The notes: a model not told the origin generated them from the sequence alone. Positions 41,032-51,037 are shown, counted from the stretch's first letter. The stretch: 64,000 nt of DNA from Chloroflexota bacterium (GCA_021414245.1 JAIOOU010000012.1:28691-92690); one strand, 5' to 3'. Numbers and translations: made by a program.

Positions 41032-42493
41032 AAAACTTTCCCACCGCGACCTGCTGCTGATCGCCGGCGCGATCCTGATCATCGCTGGCATTTATCTGTC
41101 GGCGAGCCGGCTGACCTATGGCATCGGTTTCCCATTGGATGATTCCTGGATCCATCAGACCTATGCACGCAATCTGGCCCTGCATGGCGAATGGGCCTTT
41201 CGCCCCGGCATTCCGTCCGCAGGTTCCACTTCTCCGTTGTGGTCGGCCCTGCTGGCTGTCGGATTTTTGTTGAAGCTCTCTCCGTATCTCTGGACTTATC
41301 TCCTGGGGATGCTGTCTCTCTTTTCCCTGTCGGTTCTCATGGAATGGACCGTTCGCAAAATGGTGACTTCCTATCGTCCTCATTATCCGTGGGTCGGGAT
41401 ATTTTTTGCGGTGGAGTGGCACCTGGCCTGGGCGGCCATGTCCGGCATGGAGACCTTGCTGCACGGTTTGATCGTCACCACCGTTTTGGTCTTGTTGATG
41501 ACGAATTCGCCTCGCTACTTAACCCTCGGCCTGCTGACCGGTTTGGGGGTCTGGGTCCGCCCCGACGGTTTGACTTTGCTCGGACCCGTCCTGCTGGTGA
41601 TCGTGCTCAACGGGCAGGATGCCCGCTCCCGGGTCAGTTCGATCACGCGTTATTTGATCGGTTTCGGTTCCCTTTTCGTCCCGTATCTTTTATTCAATCT
41701 CGCCATTGGCAGCACGCCCATGCCGAATACCTTCTATGCCAAACAGGCGGAATACGTCTCCTGGCAGGGCATTCCGATCCTCAACCGCATCGGTCAGATG
41801 CTGCTTCAATTGCTGGTTGGGGCCGGCCTGGCTTTGTTTCCCGGAGTGATCGGCTGGCTGGTCAAGTCCGTCAGGCAACGGATGTGGGGCAGTCTGGCTG
41901 CACTGGTCTGGTGCGCGGGGTATCTCGGGTTGTACATTACGCGTCTCCCTGTATATCAGCACGGACGGTATCTGATGCCGGCCATGCCGGTCTTCTTTTT
42001 ATTTGGTCTGCTGGCCTTCGCCGAATATGACGGAGGCAAGGGTTCCCAGCGATACCGTTGGGCTGTTCAATTAACCTGGCGTGCCAGTCTGTTCATGCTC
42101 ACCCTGGCATTCATATTTCTGGGTGCACGTTCCTACAGCCAGGATGTGGCTGTGATCGAAAGCGAGATGGTGGTCACAGCCAAATGGGCGGCAGCCAACC
42201 TGCCCACGGAGGCCGTCATCGCCGCCCATGATATCGGCGCGCTGGGATATTTCGATGATCACCGCCTGATCGATCTGGCGGGTCTGGTATCCCCCGATGT
42301 GATCCCATTCATCCGCGACGAAGCCCGCCTTGCAGAGTACCTTGACCGGCAGGGGGCCGATTATTTGATCGCCTTCCCTGAGTTTTATCCGCACTTAACC
42401 GCGGGCGCCGCAACGGTTTTTATGACGGACAGTGCCATTACGCGCTCCTTCGGTCAAAAGAACATGGTCGTCTATCTATGGAAAACCCCTTAA
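41015..42493 (+). CDS. GT39/ArnT-like membrane glycosyltransferase
   Basis: A 492-residue GT-C type protein paralogous in layout to the previous gene. The first loop is GFPLDDSWIHQTYARNLALHG with the catalytic-type DD pair, followed by STSPLWSALLAVG. About ten hydrophobic segments precede a C-terminal extracellular domain (AKWAAANLPTEAVIAAHDIGALGYF). The ATG at 41015 lies inside the end of the previous gene; an ATG at 41000 is an alternative. Proteins of this kind are frequent in Anaerolineae and are thought to glycosylate surface molecules; the target is unknown. Confidence 0.78.
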   Translation: MKSNPEKLSHRDLLLIAGAILIIAGIYLSASRLTYGIGFPLDDSWIHQTYARNLALHGEWAFRPGIPSAGSTSPLWSALLAVGFLLKLSPYLWTYLLGMLSLFSLSVLMEWTVRKMVTSYRPHYPWVGIFFAVEWHLAWAAMSGMETLLHGLIVTTVLVLLMTNSPRYLTLGLLTGLGVWVRPDGLTLLGPVLLVIVLNGQDARSRVSSITRYLIGFGSLFVPYLLFNLAIGSTPMPNTFYAKQAEYVSWQGIPILNRIGQMLLQLLVGAGLALFPGVIGWLVKSVRQRMWGSLAALVWCAGYLGLYITRLPVYQHGRYLMPAMPVFFLFGLLAFAEYDGGKGSQRYRWAVQLTWRASLFMLTLAFIFLGARSYSQDVAVIESEMVVTAKWAAANLPTEAVIAAHDIGALGYFDDHRLIDLAGLVSPDVIPFIRDEARLAEYLDRQGADYLIAFPEFYPHLTAGAATVFMTDSAITRSFGQKNMVVYLWKTP

Positions 42494-42552
42494 TGGGTTA
42501 AAATAAGGAAGTTTCAAAAAACCAGGAAGTCAAAGAGAGAGTTGGGTGAGGG

Positions 42553-43254
42553 ATGAACCAGATTACATTGTTAATTGTTGATGACCATCCACTGTTCCGG
42601 CAAGGGGTGGTGGATGCCTTGTCGTTGGAACCTGACATGAGAATTATCGCCCAATCCGCCACGGGGGATGAGGCGCTTGAAATGATCCGCACCAAGAAGC
42701 CCACCATCGCAGTTTTGGATGTGAATCTGCCCGGCATGAATGGACAACAGATCACGCACCAGGTCTCCCAGGATAGGCTGCCCACCCGAATCATCCTGAT
42801 GACCGGATATGACGATATCGAACAGGCCATTCACGCAGCCCTGGCCGGGGCGCACGGATATTGTTCCAAGGACATCCAGCCCCAGACTCTGTCACGCATC
42901 ATCCGTGAAGTTGCCGAGGGCAAATTCGTTTTTGCAAACAATGTCTTTAATCGGCGCGAATTGGAATTATGGGTGGAAGAACGAATGGAAGGCGCCCGCC
43001 GTTCCTACAGCGAACCGGGCACGCCTTTTCATCCGCTCTCCGACCGCGAAATGGAAGTGCTTGGCTGCGTGGTGCGGGGGATGAGCAACAAGGAGATCGC
43101 GTCCCTGCTCGGGATCAGTCATCAGACGGTCAAGAACCACGTCACCGCAATTTTGAGAAAATTTGGAGTCGAGGACCGGACCCAGGCGGTTGTGTATGCC
43201 CTGAAACGCGGATGGGTCACGTTGAAAGACTCGGATATTCGGCCACAGGAGTGA
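42553..43254 (+). CDS. NarL/LuxR-family response regulator
   Basis: A 233-residue two-domain regulator. The receiver domain has the acidic pair in LLIVDDHPLFRQG, phospho-acceptor Asp56 in VLDVNLPGMNG, and Lys in YCSKDIQP. The output domain is a LuxR helix-turn-helix: LSDREMEVLGCVVRGMSNKEIASLLGIS then TVKNHVTAILRKFGV (about residues 155-205). The cognate histidine kinase follows after 3 bp. The pair immediately precedes the Tad pilus genes, so regulating that locus is a reasonable guess but not shown. Confidence 0.92.
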   Translation: MNQITLLIVDDHPLFRQGVVDALSLEPDMRIIAQSATGDEALEMIRTKKPTIAVLDVNLPGMNGQQITHQVSQDRLPTRIILMTGYDDIEQAIHAALAGAHGYCSKDIQPQTLSRIIREVAEGKFVFANNVFNRRELELWVEERMEGARRSYSEPGTPFHPLSDREMEVLGCVVRGMSNKEIASLLGISHQTVKNHVTAILRKFGVEDRTQAVVYALKRGWVTLKDSDIRPQE

Positions 43255-43257
43255 TGT

Positions 43258-44265
43258 ATGCCCACTGAAGATACAATGGATTACCAGAACGAATTGGAGG
43301 AGACCCAGCGTGCATTGCGTGAAGTCACGTTGATGATCGAGCAAAGCCAGGGGGAACTCGGCAAGATCACCCAGAGAAACGCCGCAATTTCAACCCATCT
43401 TCAGCAGGTGCAAAAGCAGGGCGCTCCCGTGGATGAACTCAAGATGGCCTACGACTCCGCCCTGGATGTTCAGCAAAGGCTGTTCGTCATGCGGAGCCAA
43501 TTGGAGAAACTCCAGAATGACAAGGCTCATTTCGAAAAATACAAGGCTGTATTAACCAAACTGGTTTCCGGTTCCGGGAGTGCCGCGGCACCGTCGGATG
43601 CCGCCGGCTCGGGAAAGAGCCAGTTGGCCGGAATCGAAATGATCGTCAATGCGCAGGAGGCCGAGCGCCAGCGTTTGTCGCGCCAAATGCACGATGGTCC
43701 TGCCCAGGCGCTTTCAAATTTCATCCTGCAGACAGAGATCGCCATGCGCCTTCTGGATATCGACCCGGTTCAAGCCAAGGATGAATTGGGGAGTTTGAAA
43801 GCGTCCGCCATGAAGACCTTCGAGAAGGTCCGGAATTTTATTTTCGAATTACGCCCCATGATGCTGGATGACCTGGGCCTGGTTCCCACCTTGCGGAAAT
43901 ATTCGGATGCCTTTAAAGAGCAGTCCGGTATGGATGTCAGCGTGGCGGTTACCGGCGTGGAGCGTCGTTTGGAACCTTATCTGGAAGTCATGGTCTTCAG
44001 GGCGGTTCAGGAACTTTTGGGAAATGCGGCACGACACAGTCAGGCCACCGCCATTAAAGTCCAGGTGGATATTGGAACCGAGAACGTGCGTGTAAGCGTG
44101 GATGACAATGGCAGGGGCTTTGACCCGGAAACCCTGAAGTCTTCAACCAATTTGGGATTGAAACTAATTCGTGAACGGGCAGAAATGCTGGGCGGCAGTT
44201 TTGAGATCGATAGTTCGGCAGGTTCCGGAGTCCGGATTACGTTTACCGTCCCTGCCAAGGGGTAA
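43258..44265 (+). CDS. DegS-like soluble histidine kinase
   Basis: A 335-residue histidine kinase with no membrane segment. The N-terminal ~110 residues form a coiled coil (helical, Gln/Glu/Lys-rich), like the sensory region of DegS. The dimerisation and phospho-acceptor domain is HisKA_3 type: ERQRLSRQMHDGPAQALSN with H145. The ATPase domain shows N-box ELLGNAARHSQAT, G1 DDNGRGFDPE and G2 NLGLKLIRERAEMLGG. It should phosphorylate the LuxR-type regulator encoded just upstream. A GGAG ribosome-binding site overlaps the end of that gene. Confidence 0.92.
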   Translation: MPTEDTMDYQNELEETQRALREVTLMIEQSQGELGKITQRNAAISTHLQQVQKQGAPVDELKMAYDSALDVQQRLFVMRSQLEKLQNDKAHFEKYKAVLTKLVSGSGSAAAPSDAAGSGKSQLAGIEMIVNAQEAERQRLSRQMHDGPAQALSNFILQTEIAMRLLDIDPVQAKDELGSLKASAMKTFEKVRNFIFELRPMMLDDLGLVPTLRKYSDAFKEQSGMDVSVAVTGVERRLEPYLEVMVFRAVQELLGNAARHSQATAIKVQVDIGTENVRVSVDDNGRGFDPETLKSSTNLGLKLIRERAEMLGGSFEIDSSAGSGVRITFTVPAKG

Positions 44266-44356
44266 TTGTGCCCTCAATCCGGATTTCCTAACAGGATTGT
44301 CAGGTTGCCCGGCCATGCCCCCAGCCTGCCCAAACATGTTTTTGCCATTTTTCTTG

Positions 44357-44362
44357 TATAAT
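44357..44362 (+). promoter_or_regulatory. Possible -10 box before cpaB
   Basis: A perfect TATAAT lies 52 bp before the cpaB ATG in the 148-bp gap after the kinase gene. No convincing -35 box is found at 16-18 bp, so this is a weak call; it may be activator-dependent. Confidence 0.3.
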
Positions 44363-44413
44363 GAATGTGTTATAAAAATGTACCAGTAAAGATTTTGTCA
44401 AGAGGAGAATATT

Positions 44414-45448
44414 ATGCGTCGCGGACGAACTCTGATCCTAGTATTTTTGATCATAATCATTGGCTTGGTGGTAGGTTATTTCGCCCTGCAAACATTTACC
44501 GCACCGACTCAGGAGGCGAATCAGCCAATATATGTTGAAGTCTACATCGCCGGGCAGAACATTCCCCAGGGTGGGAAGATCACCGAGGATTTGCTCGCCA
44601 CGATTTCCGTCCCCCAGGAAAAAGTTGTGGAAGTCATGTTTACCCGCGATGAGCTGGCGAATTTATTAAGCAACAAGGTCGCCAAATTCCCCCTCGACCA
44701 GGGGGTTGTGATTACGACCTCCATGATCAATGACGCTTCCGCCGCGGTGCCGATCTCCGGTCCCCAATGGGCGTCCCTGATCCCTCCAGGCATGACTGCC
44801 ATGTCCATCCCGACCAACCGGCTTGCCTTATCCGGGTACGCGATTGGCGATGGAGCCCACGTAAATATTAATGCCTGTTTCCTTTTTATTGATGTTGATC
44901 CGACATTCCAGACAGCGCTGCCCAATATTACGGCGGCATTAACCGGAACCGGGTTTAATCCCGATGCCCTGCCCATTCTTTCACTGGGCGCCTCGTCGTC
45001 CGGAACCTCGCAGGGCCGCCTCGAATTGGACCCGTCCCTTCAACAACCCTACTACCTGATTCCATCTGAGAATCAACGACCACGCATGGTCTGCCAGATG
45101 CTGCTGCAGGATGTGGTGGTCATGAAGGTCGGTAATTTCGTCGCCACCGCCCCCGCAACGACCGATCCAAATGCCGAAGCCGCCCCGCCTCCCCCGGCTG
45201 ACCTGGTTACCCTGGTGGTATCTCCGCAGGACTCCATCACACTTTCCTATCTGATGTATACGAATGCGCAGATTTCCATGACATTAAGAAATCCCAGTGA
45301 TCAGGCGCGTCAAGCCACTGAAGCCTCGACTCTGCAGTTTTTGCTCAGCCAATACAACATTCCGGTCCCGGCAAAACTTCCTTACTCGATGCAGCCGGCT
45401 TTGGACACCACAGCCTCCCCCTGGAATAAATCTCCATTGCTGCCCTAA
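44414..45448 (+). CDS. cpaB: Flp pilus assembly protein CpaB
   Basis: A 344-residue CpaB/RcpC protein. One N-terminal membrane anchor (RTLILVFLIIIIGLVVGYFA) is followed by a SAF domain, PIYVEVYIAGQNIPQGGKITEDLL, and a periplasmic/extracellular part with VTLVVSPQDSITLSYLMYTNAQISMTLRNP, as in CpaB. In diderm bacteria it stabilises the secretin CpaC; none is encoded here, which fits a monoderm-like envelope. First gene of the Tad set (cpaB-cpaE-cpaF-tadB-tadC). A Pro/Ala-rich linker (EAAPPPPADL) is visible near residue 258. Confidence 0.85.
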   Translation: MRRGRTLILVFLIIIIGLVVGYFALQTFTAPTQEANQPIYVEVYIAGQNIPQGGKITEDLLATISVPQEKVVEVMFTRDELANLLSNKVAKFPLDQGVVITTSMINDASAAVPISGPQWASLIPPGMTAMSIPTNRLALSGYAIGDGAHVNINACFLFIDVDPTFQTALPNITAALTGTGFNPDALPILSLGASSSGTSQGRLELDPSLQQPYYLIPSENQRPRMVCQMLLQDVVVMKVGNFVATAPATTDPNAEAAPPPPADLVTLVVSPQDSITLSYLMYTNAQISMTLRNPSDQARQATEASTLQFLLSQYNIPVPAKLPYSMQPALDTTASPWNKSPLLP

Positions 45449-45520
45449 CCCCCTTTTCGCGCCGGGTGAAATCTCAGGGCATGATTTAAAGGATCATTCA
45501 TAAGATTGGATTAATAGATT

Positions 45521-46765
45521 ATGGCGACAGATAAAATTCGGGTCTTGATCGTTGATGACATTGCAGAGACCAGGGAAAACGTACGCAAACTTTTACAGTT
45601 TGAAACGGATGTGGATGTTGCCGGGACGGCACGATCCGGCAAGGAGGGAATTCAACTTTCCCAGGAATTGGACCCCGATGTGGTGTTGATGGATATCAAC
45701 ATGCCCGACATCGACGGGATTTCTGCAACCGAGATCATCCGTCAAAAGTCCCCTCACATTCAGGTTGTGATCCTGTCCGTTCAGGGCGATCCGAATTATA
45801 TGCGCCGGGCCATGCTGGCCGGCGCACGGGATTTTTTAACCAAACCGCCCATGGGGGACGAGCTGATATCCGCGATCCGGCGTGCCGGTGAAATGGCGCA
45901 TGCGGAGCGGGCCAAGGGCATGCAGCAGCGCCTTGGGCCTTCCATTCCGGGTGGCGTGCCCATGTCCCTGGGTAATTCCGCCGCGGTTTCAAAGGGAAAG
46001 ATTATCACGGTCTACAGTCCCAAAGGCGGCACGGGGTGCACCACCATCGCGGTCAATCTGGCGATTGCATTAAATAATGATGATACAAGAACGGTCCTGG
46101 TGGACGCGAACCTTCAATTCGGGGATGTCGCCGTCTTTGTGAACGAGCAGGGCAAGAACACGATTCTTGATCTGACGCCGCGCGTGGACGAACTGGAAGT
46201 CGAGCTTGTGGAAGAGATCCTGATCAAACACGAGGCATCCGGCATCCATATTCTGGCGGCCCCCCAGAGACCGGAAATGGCTGAGAAGGTTGGTGCGGAA
46301 CAGTTTGGCAAGGTCCTGCAATTCCTGCAAAGAATGTACTCTTATGTCGTGGTGGACACCTCCCCGATATTGACGGACGTCATTCTTTCCACCTTTGACA
46401 TCAGTGATGTGGTTGTGCTTGTGACGACCCAGGAAATCCCCGCGATCAAGAATTCGCGTCTCTTCCTGGATCTGCTTCAAACCATGGGAATTAATAAGAA
46501 TCGGGTTGTTTTTACCATGAACCGTTTTGATAAACGGATTTCGATCACGCCTGAACGGGTGGGTGAGAATCTAAAACACGAAATTTCCGCCGCCATTCCG
46601 CTGGATGAAAAGATTGTGATTACAGCGGTCAATCGCGGAGTTCCATTTATGATTGACAACAAAGCCCAGCCTGTTGGCAAGGGTATTCTCTCCCTTGCGG
46701 GGGCGGTTCGGGCACGGTTAACCTTACTGGAAGAATCAGAAGCGGAAGCACCTATTAAGCGTTAA
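45521..46765 (+). CDS. cpaE: CpaE/TadZ-type protein: receiver plus MinD-like ATPase
   Basis: A 414-residue Tad localisation protein. Residues 1-125 are a complete receiver domain with acidic pair IVDDIAETREN, D58 in LMDINMPDIDG and Lys in FLTKPP. This is unlike many TadZ proteins, where the receiver is degenerate. A linker leads to a MinD/ParA ATPase with deviant Walker A KGGTGCTT (168-175), then LVDANLQFGDVAV and YVVVDTSPILTDV. The protein places the Tad machine in the cell and may respond to phosphorylation. It sits 11 bp from cpaF. Confidence 0.88.
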   Translation: MATDKIRVLIVDDIAETRENVRKLLQFETDVDVAGTARSGKEGIQLSQELDPDVVLMDINMPDIDGISATEIIRQKSPHIQVVILSVQGDPNYMRRAMLAGARDFLTKPPMGDELISAIRRAGEMAHAERAKGMQQRLGPSIPGGVPMSLGNSAAVSKGKIITVYSPKGGTGCTTIAVNLAIALNNDDTRTVLVDANLQFGDVAVFVNEQGKNTILDLTPRVDELEVELVEEILIKHEASGIHILAAPQRPEMAEKVGAEQFGKVLQFLQRMYSYVVVDTSPILTDVILSTFDISDVVVLVTTQEIPAIKNSRLFLDLLQTMGINKNRVVFTMNRFDKRISITPERVGENLKHEISAAIPLDEKIVITAVNRGVPFMIDNKAQPVGKGILSLAGAVRARLTLLEESEAEAPIKR

Positions 46766-46776
46766 GGAGTTAAATC

Positions 46777-48222
46777 ATGTCGTTACTTCGACGTATCGAG
46801 CAAGGTCAGGGCGGATCCCAACAGGAAGGCGGTTCAACGCCGGCGGCACCCCAACCGGCGAGCGGCGGGGGCCAATCCGGAGGCGGTGAATCTTCGCGTT
46901 TGTCCTCCCTGCAGGCGCGGAGAGTCAGCGCGCCGATCACATCCCCCCAGGCAGGCTCTTATTTTGACTTGAAGACCCGCGTTCAAAACAAGCTGCTGGC
47001 TGAAATTGACCCGTCCATGGATGTGTCGCGAACCGATGATGTCAGAAGAACCATACAAGGTTTGTTTGAGCAGATTCTTACCGAGGAGAACATTGTTCTT
47101 TCGAGGCCCGAACGTGCGCGTCTGTTCGAACAGATTTCCGCCGAGATCCTGGGTCTGGGCCCACTGCAATCCCTGCTAGAGGATGACACCATTACTGAAA
47201 TCATGGTGAATGGACCGAAAAACATCTATATTGAAAGAAAAGGCAAGCTTCACCGGGTGCCTGTGACTTTTGAAAGCAACGAGCACGTGATGCGCATTAT
47301 TGACCGCATCGTGGCGCCGCTGGGACGCCGTATTGACGAGTCCAGCCCGTACGTGGACGCCCGCCTGCAGGATGGGTCCCGCGTAAATGCGGTAATTCCC
47401 CCTATTTCCCTGGTGGGCCCCGTATTGACGATCCGTAAGTTTTCCAAAAATCCGATCTCCATTGAACAATTGATCCAGTTTGGATCGATTACGAACGAAG
47501 CCGTGCAATTTTTGAAGGCTTGTGTGGAGGCCCGTCTGAACATCATCATTTCGGGCGGTACAGGTTCCGGAAAGACCACGTTATTAAATGTGCTGTCCAG
47601 TTTTATTCCGGCCGACGAGCGTATTTTGACGATCGAAAATGCGGCGGAATTGCAGCTCCGTCAGGAACACGTTGTGACACTCGAATCCAGGCCGCCCAAT
47701 ATTGAAGGCCGCGGTGAGATCACCATTCGAGACCTGGTAATGAATGCCCTGCGTATGCGCCCTGAGCGTATCATCGTGGGAGAGTGCCGCGGCGGCGAAA
47801 CACTTGACATGTTACAGGCGATGAACACGGGTCACGATGGATCCATGACCACCGCCCATGCCAACACTCCGCGCGATGCGATTGCCCGTATCGAGACCAT
47901 GTGTCTCATGGCTGGCATGGACCTGCCGGTCAGGGCGATCCGGGAGCAGATCGCCGGGGCCGTGGATGTGATCTGCCAGCAGGAACGTATGCGGGACGGC
48001 ACCCGCAAGGTCACCACCATTACCGAGGTAAGCGGCATGGAAGGCGATGTGATCACCATGACCGATATTTTCGTCTTTGAACAAACCGGCATGGAAAACG
48101 GCAGGATCGTTGGCCGGACCCGCCCGACCGGGTTGAGGCCGAAATTCATGGATAAGATCGAAGCTGCGGGCATCCATCTGCCGCCCTCCATCTTTGGAAT
48201 TGGCGAACGCCGCCGGTATTAG
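46777..48222 (+). CDS. cpaF: Tad secretion ATPase CpaF (TadA)
   Basis: A 481-residue type II/IV secretion ATPase that powers Tad pilus assembly. The N-terminal ~60 residues are Gly/Ser/Gln-rich and disordered. The core has Walker A GGTGSGKT (260-267), the Asp box and Walker B region [14 protein letters not shown], and the His box [20 protein letters not shown]. The length and N-terminal helical domain ([23 protein letters not shown]) are normal for CpaF. Followed by tadB after a 109-bp gap that contains a weak hairpin (ACCCCGG/TCGGGCT). Confidence 0.93.
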   Translation: MSLLRRIEQGQGGSQQEGGSTPAAPQPASGGGQSGGGESSRLSSLQARRVSAPITSPQAGSYFDLKTRVQNKLLAEIDPSMDVSRTDDVRRTIQGLFEQILTEENIVLSRPERARLFEQISAEILGLGPLQSLLEDDTITEIMVNGPKNIYIERKGKLHRVPVTFESNEHVMRIIDRIVAPLGRRIDESSPYVDARLQDGSRVNAVIPPISLVGPVLTIRKFSKNPISIEQLIQFGSITNEAVQFLKACVEARLNIIISGGTGSGKTTLLNVLSSFIPADERILTIENAAELQLRQEHVVTLESRPPNIEGRGEITIRDLVMNALRMRPERIIVGECRGGETLDMLQAMNTGHDGSMTTAHANTPRDAIARIETMCLMAGMDLPVRAIREQIAGAVDVICQQERMRDGTRKVTTITEVSGMEGDVITMTDIFVFEQTGMENGRIVGRTRPTGLRPKFMDKIEAAGIHLPPSIFGIGERRRY

Positions 48223-48331
48223 CCGGCTGCACCGGTGGTATTATTATTCTGAACCCCGGTTTTTTCGGGCTCCAACCAATGAGATTATGGATAAGCGGCT
48301 TTAACAACCGGCATCCATTATAAGGATCAGT

Positions 48332-49288
48332 ATGAATTGGGTTATTATCGTCGGTGGTTTGATATTAATAGTTTTGTTGATCATAGGCGTCGTCGTCTCG
48401 TCGAATAGCGAGCGGGCGATTGTCGAAGAGCGCCTAAGTCAATATCTCGATGATGAGAAACCAAACGGCGGAGGCAATGATCCCCAGCGCGCCGTGATTA
48501 CCGAGTGGGTATCCCGCAGGGTTGAAAAAACATCCTTCGGCGATCGAATTGCCCGTGATCTTGCGCGGGCAGACCTGAAATTTAAAGTTGCCGAATATTT
48601 TGTGCTCATCCTGGTGGCGATGCTGCTGGGCGGATTGGTGGCCTGGTTTTTTGGAAACCACCATCCCGTATCCGCTTTGATCGGCGTCGTTGCCGGTGCG
48701 TTCGCCCCGAGTATTTATGTCAAAGGCCAGCAGAAAAAACGCCTCCAAAAATTCAATGATCAGCTTTCGGATGTATTGAACCTAATGGTAAATGGTTTGC
48801 GGGCGGGTTATTCGACCATGCAGGCGATGGAGGCCATCAGCAAGGAATTGCCGCCGCCCATCAGTGACGAGTTTCGGCGCGTGGTGCAGGAAATGCAGAT
48901 CGGCATTACGATGGAGACGGCCCTGCAGAACCTTCTGCGCCGCATCCCTAGCGAGGATCTTGATTTCATGATCACCGCCATCAATGTGCAGCGGGAGGTG
49001 GGCGGTAACCTCGCTGAAATTTTGGATAATATTTCCTTCACCATTCGTGAGCGTGTCAGAATTAAAGGTGAGGTGCGCGTGTTGACCTCCCAGGTGCGCA
49101 CCTCCGGCTCCGTGCTTTCGCTCATTCCCTTTGGTCTTACCTTGATTTTGTGGTTTCTGAATCCGGAATACTTAATGTCCGCCACCCAGGGCGGCCCGCT
49201 GTGCACGGCAGCCATTATTTGTGTCGTTCTGGGTTTGATTGGCTCGAGCTATTTTATTATGATGAAGATCGCGGATATCGAGGTGTAA
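48332..49288 (+). CDS. tadB: Tad pilus membrane protein TadB
   Basis: A 318-residue GspF-type inner-membrane protein. Membrane segments are at the N-terminus (WVIIVGGLILIVLLIIGVVV), near 85-125 and at the C-terminus. The conserved cytoplasmic T2SF domain is QLSDVLNLMVNGLRAGYSTMQAMEAISKE...MQIGITMETALQNL, followed by QREVGGNLAEILDNIS. TadB and TadC form the platform on which pilins are assembled by CpaF. Start of tadC is 1 bp after its stop. Confidence 0.9.
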   Translation: MNWVIIVGGLILIVLLIIGVVVSSNSERAIVEERLSQYLDDEKPNGGGNDPQRAVITEWVSRRVEKTSFGDRIARDLARADLKFKVAEYFVLILVAMLLGGLVAWFFGNHHPVSALIGVVAGAFAPSIYVKGQQKKRLQKFNDQLSDVLNLMVNGLRAGYSTMQAMEAISKELPPPISDEFRRVVQEMQIGITMETALQNLLRRIPSEDLDFMITAINVQREVGGNLAEILDNISFTIRERVRIKGEVRVLTSQVRTSGSVLSLIPFGLTLILWFLNPEYLMSATQGGPLCTAAIICVVLGLIGSSYFIMMKIADIEV

Positions 49289-49289
49289 C

Positions 49290-50258
49290 ATGTCGACTCT
49301 TTTGCCTATTATTTTGGTCGTTATTATTTTGGGCGGAGCTGTCACCCTGGTTGTGGTGGGTATCCGGTATTCCCGTCAAAATCAGGAAAATGAAATTGAT
49401 CCCATCATGTCCCGCCTGGCGGAAGCTTCCGAACGCGGGGAGGTCGTCTCCCTTGAGGAAGCCGAACTGCAACAGCCCTTTATGGAGCGCGTTGTGGTTC
49501 CGATCATCAAACGCTTGGGTGAGATATCCACGCGGTTTACGCCTCAACGATTGCTGCAGGAAACAACATTAAAACTGGAGCTGGCCGGGAATCCCGGGCG
49601 CATTGATGCGGCAACATTCCTTTCGCTGCGTTTCGTTGGCGCGGGTTTGTTCGGCGGCGGATTATTATTAATCTCATTTCTTTCCTCCACACCGTGGCCA
49701 TTGGGCAGGATCGTTTTGGTTGTGGGTATTTTTACGGCCCTCGGATTTTTCTTCCCGCAATTGTGGCTGCAGGGGCGCATTAACAGCCGGCAGACCGAGG
49801 TCCGCAAGGCCATGCCGGATGCCCTCGACCTGCTGACCATTTGCGTGGAAGCCGGGTTGGGTTTTGATGCCGCCATGGCAAAGGTTGCCGAAAAATGGGA
49901 GAATGAACTTTCGATCATGTTCGGCCGCTGCATTCGCGAAGTGCAGCTGGGCAAGCCCCAGCGCGAGGCGCTCAGGGATATGGCGGATCGTCTCGGGCTG
50001 CCGGAGTTGACAAGTTTTGTGGCTGCCGTGATTCAAAGCCAGATCCTGGGCGTCAGCCTGGCCAAGGTTCTTCGTATTCAATCGGATCAGATGCGGATGA
50101 AACGCAGACAGTTTGCCGAAGAGCTGGCCCATAAAGCTCCTGTAAAAATGATCATCCCGATGGCCTTGTTGACCTTTCCCTCCATCATGATCATTTTGAT
50201 GGCCCCGGCCGCCTTCCAGATCGCGGGCGCTTTTGGGCCCCTGTTGGGCGGACTGTAA
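49290..50258 (+). CDS. tadC: Tad pilus membrane protein TadC
   Basis: A 322-residue GspF-type protein paralogous to TadB. The T2SF domain has MPDALDLLTICVEAGLGFDAAMAKVAEKW and QREALRDMADRLGLPELTSFVAAVIQSQILG; the region SDQMRMKRRQFAEELAHKAPVKM is typical of TadC. Membrane segments lie at the N-terminus, near residues 110-150 and at the C-terminus. It is the last Tad gene seen: no pilin (flp), prepilin peptidase or tadD-G pseudopilin gene is in the window, so the set is incomplete here. Confidence 0.9.
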   Translation: MSTLLPIILVVIILGGAVTLVVVGIRYSRQNQENEIDPIMSRLAEASERGEVVSLEEAELQQPFMERVVVPIIKRLGEISTRFTPQRLLQETTLKLELAGNPGRIDAATFLSLRFVGAGLFGGGLLLISFLSSTPWPLGRIVLVVGIFTALGFFFPQLWLQGRINSRQTEVRKAMPDALDLLTICVEAGLGFDAAMAKVAEKWENELSIMFGRCIREVQLGKPQREALRDMADRLGLPELTSFVAAVIQSQILGVSLAKVLRIQSDQMRMKRRQFAEELAHKAPVKMIIPMALLTFPSIMIILMAPAAFQIAGAFGPLLGGL

Positions 50259-50308
50259 TTTAAATTTACTAGGGAATACCTTGCCTCCCCGTTCCAAGGA
50301 GGGCAGAA

Positions 50309-51037
50309 TTGGAAAGCTGGTCCTACACACTTTATCGTTCGATCTGGATCGCTCTTGACCTGGTTTTTCCGCCTGCGTGCGGCGGGTGTGGAAAAATTGG
50401 ATCTCGATGGTGTGAAACCTGCCAGTCGACTCTCCAGATCTTAAAGGGTGATCTTTGTGAAATCTGCGGTTTGCCTACCGGTCAGTCGGAAGTTTGCAAT
50501 GACTGCCGGTCGGACAGGCCGCATTTTCGTGCTTTAAGGGCATGGGCGGTCTTTGAAGACCCGGTGCAGACCGCCCTGCATAAATTGAAATACCGGCGCG
50601 AGATCGCTCTCGGGGACGCCCTTGCTTTTCACATGGCGGATTTTGTTCGAGATTTGAAATGGCCGGTTGAAATGGTCATTCCCATGCCGCTCGGAAAACA
50701 TCGGCTTCGGGAACGGGGATATAATCAGGTGGGAATGATCGCCAGGCCGCTTGCAATGGCTTTGAAGCTGCGATACGCCCCCAATGAATTGATGCGTCGA
50801 AAGGAAACGCGTTCCCAGGTGGGATTGACGAAACGGGAACGAAAAGAAAACGTCAGTGACGCTTTTCAGGCCGGTCCGGGGGTCAGGGAAAAGGTCGTGC
50901 TCGTCATGGATGATGTCTCCACAACCGGTTCCACCCTGTCTTCCAGTGCGAAAGCTTTATATGAATCCGGGGCGAAAGATGTATATGCGTTAACAGTCGC
51001 TCGAGCGCTGCCGCATCACGGATTGCGCAGAGCATGA
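50309..51037 (+). CDS. comF: ComF-family phosphoribosyltransferase-like protein
   Basis: A 242-residue protein. The N-terminal zinc ribbon has paired cysteines (PPACGGCGK, WCETCQ, CEICGLPTG, VCNDC). The C-terminal half is a type I phosphoribosyltransferase domain with the PRPP loop VVLVMDDVSTTGSTLSSSA near residues 197-215. ComF proteins take part in DNA uptake and processing in naturally competent bacteria, although many also occur in others. Start codon is TTG with AAGGAGGG upstream. Its position next to Tad genes is compatible with a DNA-uptake or surface role but proves nothing. Confidence 0.88.
   Translation: MESWSYTLYRSIWIALDLVFPPACGGCGKIGSRWCETCQSTLQILKGDLCEICGLPTGQSEVCNDCRSDRPHFRALRAWAVFEDPVQTALHKLKYRREIALGDALAFHMADFVRDLKWPVEMVIPMPLGKHRLRERGYNQVGMIARPLAMALKLRYAPNELMRRKETRSQVGLTKRERKENVSDAFQAGPGVREKVVLVMDDVSTTGSTLSSSAKALYESGAKDVYALTVARALPHHGLRRA

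Noticed and set aside
48240..48300. Terminator between cpaF and tadB
   Set aside because: The stem (ACCCCGG/TCGGGCT) is imperfect and has no T-run after it; the genes probably remain on one message.
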